Below, in pieces: positions 59,231 to 64,000 of a stretch of 64,000 nucleotides of DNA. Positions within the stretch are counted from its first letter, which is position 1. The number at the start of each line of letters is the position of its first letter. Origin of the DNA: Benincasa hispida. Lineage: Eukaryota; Streptophyta; Magnoliopsida; Cucurbitales; Cucurbitaceae. Below the pieces are notes generated by a model. That model saw only the letters and a list, made by a program, of their open reading frames with translations. It was not told where the DNA came from and made no database searches. The translations under genes and the position numbers were made by a program. The stretch covers positions 20,100,208-20,164,207 of the forward strand of contig NC_052359.1 in NCBI RefSeq assembly GCF_009727055.1, written 5' to 3'.

Positions 59231-62215
59231 TCCTAATGACTTGGGAGACTAATGTACAATACAATATAAAATAAACTAGGGCATACCCCAATATCATCTC
59301 CCACTTACTCTAGACAAGATGTCGCATGTCCCGCAGACCCAAACTCTCCAGCTAACCCTCAAACACGTTAGCCGTGAGGGCCTTTGCAAAGGCATCAGCA
59401 ATGTTGTATTACGTGTATCCTGTAAGGATCAGATCCTTATCTCCATACACAAGCATGTAGTCCCTCGTTCTCCAAAGATACTTGATGATCATTTTGACTG
59501 TCGTCCAGTGATCAAATCCTGGATTTGACTGATATCGACTAACAATCCCTACTGCATAGCAAATGTCGGGTCTGGTACACATCATTGTATACATCAAGCT
59601 TCGTACAGCAGAAGCATAGGGAATTCGTCTCATCTCCTCAACCTCTTGAGGTGTCTTAGGACATTGATCCTTAGACAAAAACGATTCCATGCCTGAAAGG
59701 TAACAAACCCCTCTTGGAATCCTACATCATGTACCTGATAAACATTTGATCGACGTACGATGCCTAAGACAGGACTAACCATTTTTTCTTGTGATCGTGA
59801 ATGATCTGGATCTCAAGAACATACTGTATCTCATCCAAATCTTTCATTTAGAACTGAGTAGCTAGCCAACTCTTAATGTCAGTCGGATATCCTACATCAT
59901 TCCCAATGAGTAGGATATCATCCACATACAGTACCAGGAAAGCTACTAAGTTATTGATGATCTTCTTGTAAACACAAGGCTCATCAACGTTTGGTCAAAG
60001 CCAAAAAACTTGATAGCAGTGTCAAATCTGATGTTCGAAGATCGAGATGCATGTTTCAGCCCATAAATGGAACTATTAAGCTTGCAAACTCTTTGCTCTT
60101 GATCTGGAACTACGAACCCCTTTGGTTGAGTCATATAGATGGTCTCCTTAAGATTACCATTCAGAAAGGCAGTCTTGATGTCCATTTCCTCATAATCATA
60201 AAATGTGGCTATGGACAGGAGAATCCTGATAGACTTTAGCATGACAACAAGTGAGAAAGTTTCCTCATAGTCAACTCCGTCAACCTGGGTATAACCCTTT
60301 GCCACGGGTCTAGCCTTAAAGGTTTGCACCTTTCCATCTATACCTATCTTTGTTTATAGATCCACTTGCACCCAATAGGTTTGACCCCATTAGGTGGATC
60401 AACAAGCTCCCAGACGTTATTAAAGTACATAGACTCCATTTCCTAGTTCATGGCCTTAACCCATTCATCTTTGTCAACATCCTCCATTGCTTTCTTAAAA
60501 GACAATGGATCCTCGACCCCATCATTTGAAATGATGTTATGGGCTTCAGTCAAACCCATGTAGCGATCCGATGAGTTCATAACCCTTCTACTACGTCGAG
60601 GCAATCTCAACTCTAGAGCTGGTTGATTAGACGTTTCGACCTCAACAACTCTTGTTGATCTGTCGGTCTGTTCAACAACTCTTGTTAAACCCTCAGCAGT
60701 CTCAGTCTCACTTAAGATCTCACGGAAAACGAGCTTACTTCGCGGCTTATGATCCCTCATGTGATCTTCTTCCAAGAAGATAACATTAGTTGAAACAAAC
60801 ACTTTGTTCTCACTTGGATCATAGAAGTATCCTCCTTTGTTTCCTTGGGGTAGCTCAAAAAGAGGCAAACTTTCAAATGTGGTTCCAACTTCTTTGGTTT
60901 AGTCACTAGCACATGTGCCGAACAGCCCAAAATCCTGAAATGGCGTAAACTACCTTTACGGTCTTTCCTTAACTCAAAAGGTGTTTCAGAAACCCTTTTC
61001 GAGGGAACGGTGTTCAAGATATAACATGCAGTATGCACTACATAACCCCAAAACGAGTCTGGAAGATGAGCATAACTCATCATAGACCGAACCATGTCCA
61101 ACAAGGTCCTGTTTCTCCTTTCTGATACACCATTCTACTGAAGTGTACCTGGGGCCGAGAGTTGGGACGCAATCCCATGGTCTATCATATAATTCTGGAA
61201 TTGGAGGTCCATATACTCTCCACCACGATTAGATCGTAGTGTTTTTATCTTCTTACTTAACAAGTTTTCAACTTCAGACTTATACTCCTTGAACTTGACA
61301 AGAGCTTCAGACTTACGTTGCATTAGGAAAAGATACCCAAACCTTGAATAATCATCTATGAAATAGATGCAATATTCAGACCCGCCTCGAGCTTTAACAT
61401 TCATCGGACCATAGAGGTTTAAATGTACAAGCTCCAAGGCTTCCCTGGCTCTGTAATCTTTTCCAGTAAAAGGTCATTTAGTCATCTTGCCTTCGAGGCA
61501 TGATTCCATATCGGCAAAGAGTTTTCTTCTAAACTCTTTAGAAGTTCACTTTTCACCAACTTCTCAATCCTATTGAGGTTGATGTCACCTAACCTTAGAT
61601 GCCAAAGATGGGTGTTTGCCTTCGGAGAAACTTTTGGTCTTTTAGCTGTTGTTATCGTACTGAACATTTCAGTGTTAAACAAGGCTTTTATGACTAACGT
61701 CCTTAGTACATTTAAGTTATTTTCCATTGAACCATAACCAATCTCCATTCCATTCCTGAAAATAAACATTTTATTCTCAGAAAAGGAGACGGTATAGCCA
61801 TATTCAATGAAACAACAAAACTGAGATTAAGTTCCTCTTAATATGAAGAACTACAAAAACATTATCCAGTAACAGATAACGTTTCTTGTCAACAAATAAC
61901 TTCAGCCTGCCTACAGCAACAGCTGAAACAACCTCATCATTACCAACCCGAAGTGTCATCTCTCCCTGTGGCAACGTTTACTAAGAACTGAATCCTTGGT
62001 AAGAGAAACTGATATGATTGGTAAAACCTGAATCAAGAATCCAAACAGAATCATCATTCTCTACCAGACATCTCTCCAAGACTAATAAATCATATTTACT
62101 GTCTTGTCTCCTCTTTTGGAGAGTAGAGGAATGGAGGTCACTTGCCATGAAATTCGTTTCACATGATTATTTCCACTGTAATAAATCGGTCATTTTTAAA
62201 AGCTTTAATCGGAAA
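59231..62215 (-). pseudogene. copia pol remnant (knuckle, PR, IN, RT, partial RNase H)
   Basis: Minus strand, in normal copia order. Degraded zinc knuckle near 62170-62210; protease WILDSG near 62030; pre-integrase 61482-61769 (HLWHLRLGDINLNRIEKLVK); integrase 61135-61437 with FIDDYSR and RGGEYM but LNLYGP where the first catalytic Asp is expected. Then the IN C-terminal part, RT 59946-60329 (AFLNGN, GLKHAS), YVDD at 59918-59929, and the RT end 59409-59690. RNase H is mostly deleted: LILTGYT is followed directly by the PFTKAL-like end. Stops and frameshifts throughout. Gag is missing apart from the knuckle. Confidence 0.92.
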
Positions 62216-64000
62216 TACTAACGAGTTGCTGAAAAGAAAAACACATTGACCTACATTAGGTTTTAAGCAAATACCCGTTGTAAAACAATACAACATCCAT
62301 TAGGTTTTAGCAAAACTAACATGAACCCCATGTGACATCTAGTTTCGCAATGACGCTTCAAAGGTTTAGGACAAAATTCGCCGAAGGGAGATCAGTTATC
62401 CCTCCTCTGAATTGAGAAGATCTCAACCAGTCATTAATACCAAAACAACTCTTGTTCTTATAATGACTAGCCATCATTGATTTGGCCAAGAGATCATTAA
62501 CTTACTTAAAAATCTCCCATAAGTGTGACCCGCCATTTTAAGCCCTAGAGGTCTATCCCAAAAGGCCAATCCGAAGGGAAACATCCGATTGGGGAAAAAC
62601 CTAAAGCAACCCTATCCATTTTTGGAGTTCACCTTGATATTGACCAACTACCCATCCGTAGGGAGCCGCTCCGAAGGCGACACGAGGGCGTACAGAATGA
62701 TCTCACGGTGTGAACCAATGACAGAGACCATAGGACATGTTGGCACACACCCTTCACCCACTTACTATAAATACTTTTTCCATCCACCTTGATATTGACT
62801 CATGCAAACACCATCCGAAGAGGGATGCATCCTAGGGCATCTCAAGGCCAAGCATGAATCTCACGGTGTGAACATACAGGGAGAAACGTGAATGAAATCA
62901 TAGACATATCTGATACGCCTCCTCCTCCCACTAAGTATTTTATAACCTAGGGTTTAGCTTACTAAACACGGCTAATGATTTTAACTAAGTGACTTTTAGG
63001 ATTTCCCAAGAGTAACTTTTACCTTAGATAGTTGAACAACTTTTGATCATCATCCATTAAAATCTTTAACGGAGTCTTTGACCAAAACTCTGCATGCTTG
63101 TTGAAAATCTATCTAATCCACCTTTCCAGGTAGGTTCCCAGGTAGGGGTGTTACGTTTCCGTCAACTTCAGAACCCCAGCCTATCCAGAACCAGCCTTAG
63201 ACAAAAGGTCCCTTATAGATAGGTTTACAACAAATTTAATCTTTTATTCCAACCAATTTAATCCTATTAAACCAATTTTTAAAAGATTAATCTAGGTTAC
63301 TGAACTCTTTAGAACCATTTGAACTTAGGTCTATCCCAAACCAATTTTAAAACCTATTTAAAAACTTGAGTTCACCCTAAGTCCGCATGCAACTCTGAAT
63401 TATTGATTTTTAGGTCTAATTTTCTTTATAACACTTATAAATGGAAACAACCACAATGCTAAGCTAACACGTGCAAGGCATTCATAACGCTTATAAACGG
63501 CCTAAGTGTCATGCTCAATGCATTGTCCATTCATTGCAACTTCTTTTAAATAACACTTATACAAAAAAGCAATGAAACAAGCAAAACATGCTTCCATTCA
63601 CCTTTAGACTATAACATTCTATAATAAAAGGATGATGCATGATAATACTCAATGCATGCAAAATATAACTCTTATATTTCATTATGCATGCGCATGCTAT
63701 CAAGTAATTTCTTCATGCAAGATTATAACATTTATAATACATCATTCATGAATAATTGCACAACCTAAGGTAGGTTTTTAACTATATGACAAACACTTTG
63801 GCATATAAGTACCATACATCATATGTATAAGCAATAAAAGATGATGAATCGGGTGATATTTCCTTAGAAACACAAAAGAGAAGCTAACTATTACAAAGAC
63901 AAGGAATCTCTGGTTTAAACAGGCGAACCGGGTCTTGAACCGCTCGGCAAAGCATCACTTCTCCAACCATCGTGTAACAAGCACCCTGCGATCGTCTACA
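62216..64000 (-). other. copia leader-like non-coding region
   Basis: No gene. It matches the order of blocks at 35485-36950 (GGTAGGGGTGTTACGTTTCC at 63132, TTAGACAAAAGGTCCCTTAT at 63198). Bases 63580-63850 have repeated GCATGC/ATTATGCATG words and TTATAACATTTATAAT. The last bases (GCGATCGTCTACA) look like the start of an LTR motif cluster cut off by the window edge. Confidence 0.6.

Noticed and set aside
1..64000. tRNA or rRNA genes
   Set aside because: None seen; tRNA-like words are the retroelement primer binding sites.

Overview
The window reads as plant nuclear DNA, most likely from a cucurbit. It is AT-rich, has intron-containing genes with GT/AG junctions, and is filled with degraded Ty1/copia, Ty3/gypsy, LINE-1 and DNA-transposon remains. 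The cucurbit assignment is an inference: the foldback repeat near 18.1 kb (GATAGAC/GTCTATC palindromes) and the copia families resemble what I remember of melon and cucumber, and no database was searched.

Only two host genes can be supported. Both are on the + strand and are paralogous half-size ABCG (WBC) transporters. Gene A (4682-11275, 627 aa) and gene B (48699-52226, 617 aa) each have four exons with the same intron phases (0, 1, 0), a third exon of 329 nt in both, and the same MADIE start. They look like a tandem duplication now about 37 kb apart. Each has one nucleotide-binding domain followed by one membrane domain, so each must dimerise to work. Their substrates cannot be read from the sequence.

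Layout. 1-1268: inverted pair of copia LTR fragments. 1269-4469: AT-rich flank. 4470-11275: ABCG gene A. 12278-14850: possible CACTA end and a copia gag/protease remnant (-). 16380-28090: a minus-strand copia complex whose pol is split by a 2830-bp LTR with a perfect CTGCA target duplication. 28090-30489: other retroelement debris and a LINE-1 reverse-transcriptase remnant (-). 30495-46784: a 16.3-kb composite copia insertion with a TTTCC duplication, which splits that LINE-1. Inside it are a 1660-bp gypsy-like LTR (ATACC duplication), an antisense copia gag, several LTR pieces in alternating orientation, an RNase H fragment and a 58-base N gap. 46785-47113: the other part of the LINE-1. 47122-47937: hAT-like non-autonomous element with an 8-bp duplication. 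48699-52226: ABCG gene B. 53640-56330: degraded retroelement ORF. 56330-64000: a second minus-strand copia complex (LTR, pol, leader).

The insertions can be ordered in time: the LINE-1 came first, then the copia element, then the gypsy-like LTR inside the copia 5' LTR. No coding retroelement here looks intact. The most unusual pattern is a short degenerate motif centred on CGATCG (roughly ACGATCGTTTAG) that recurs in clusters in copia LTRs, in copia leaders, and in related form in the gypsy-like solo LTRs.
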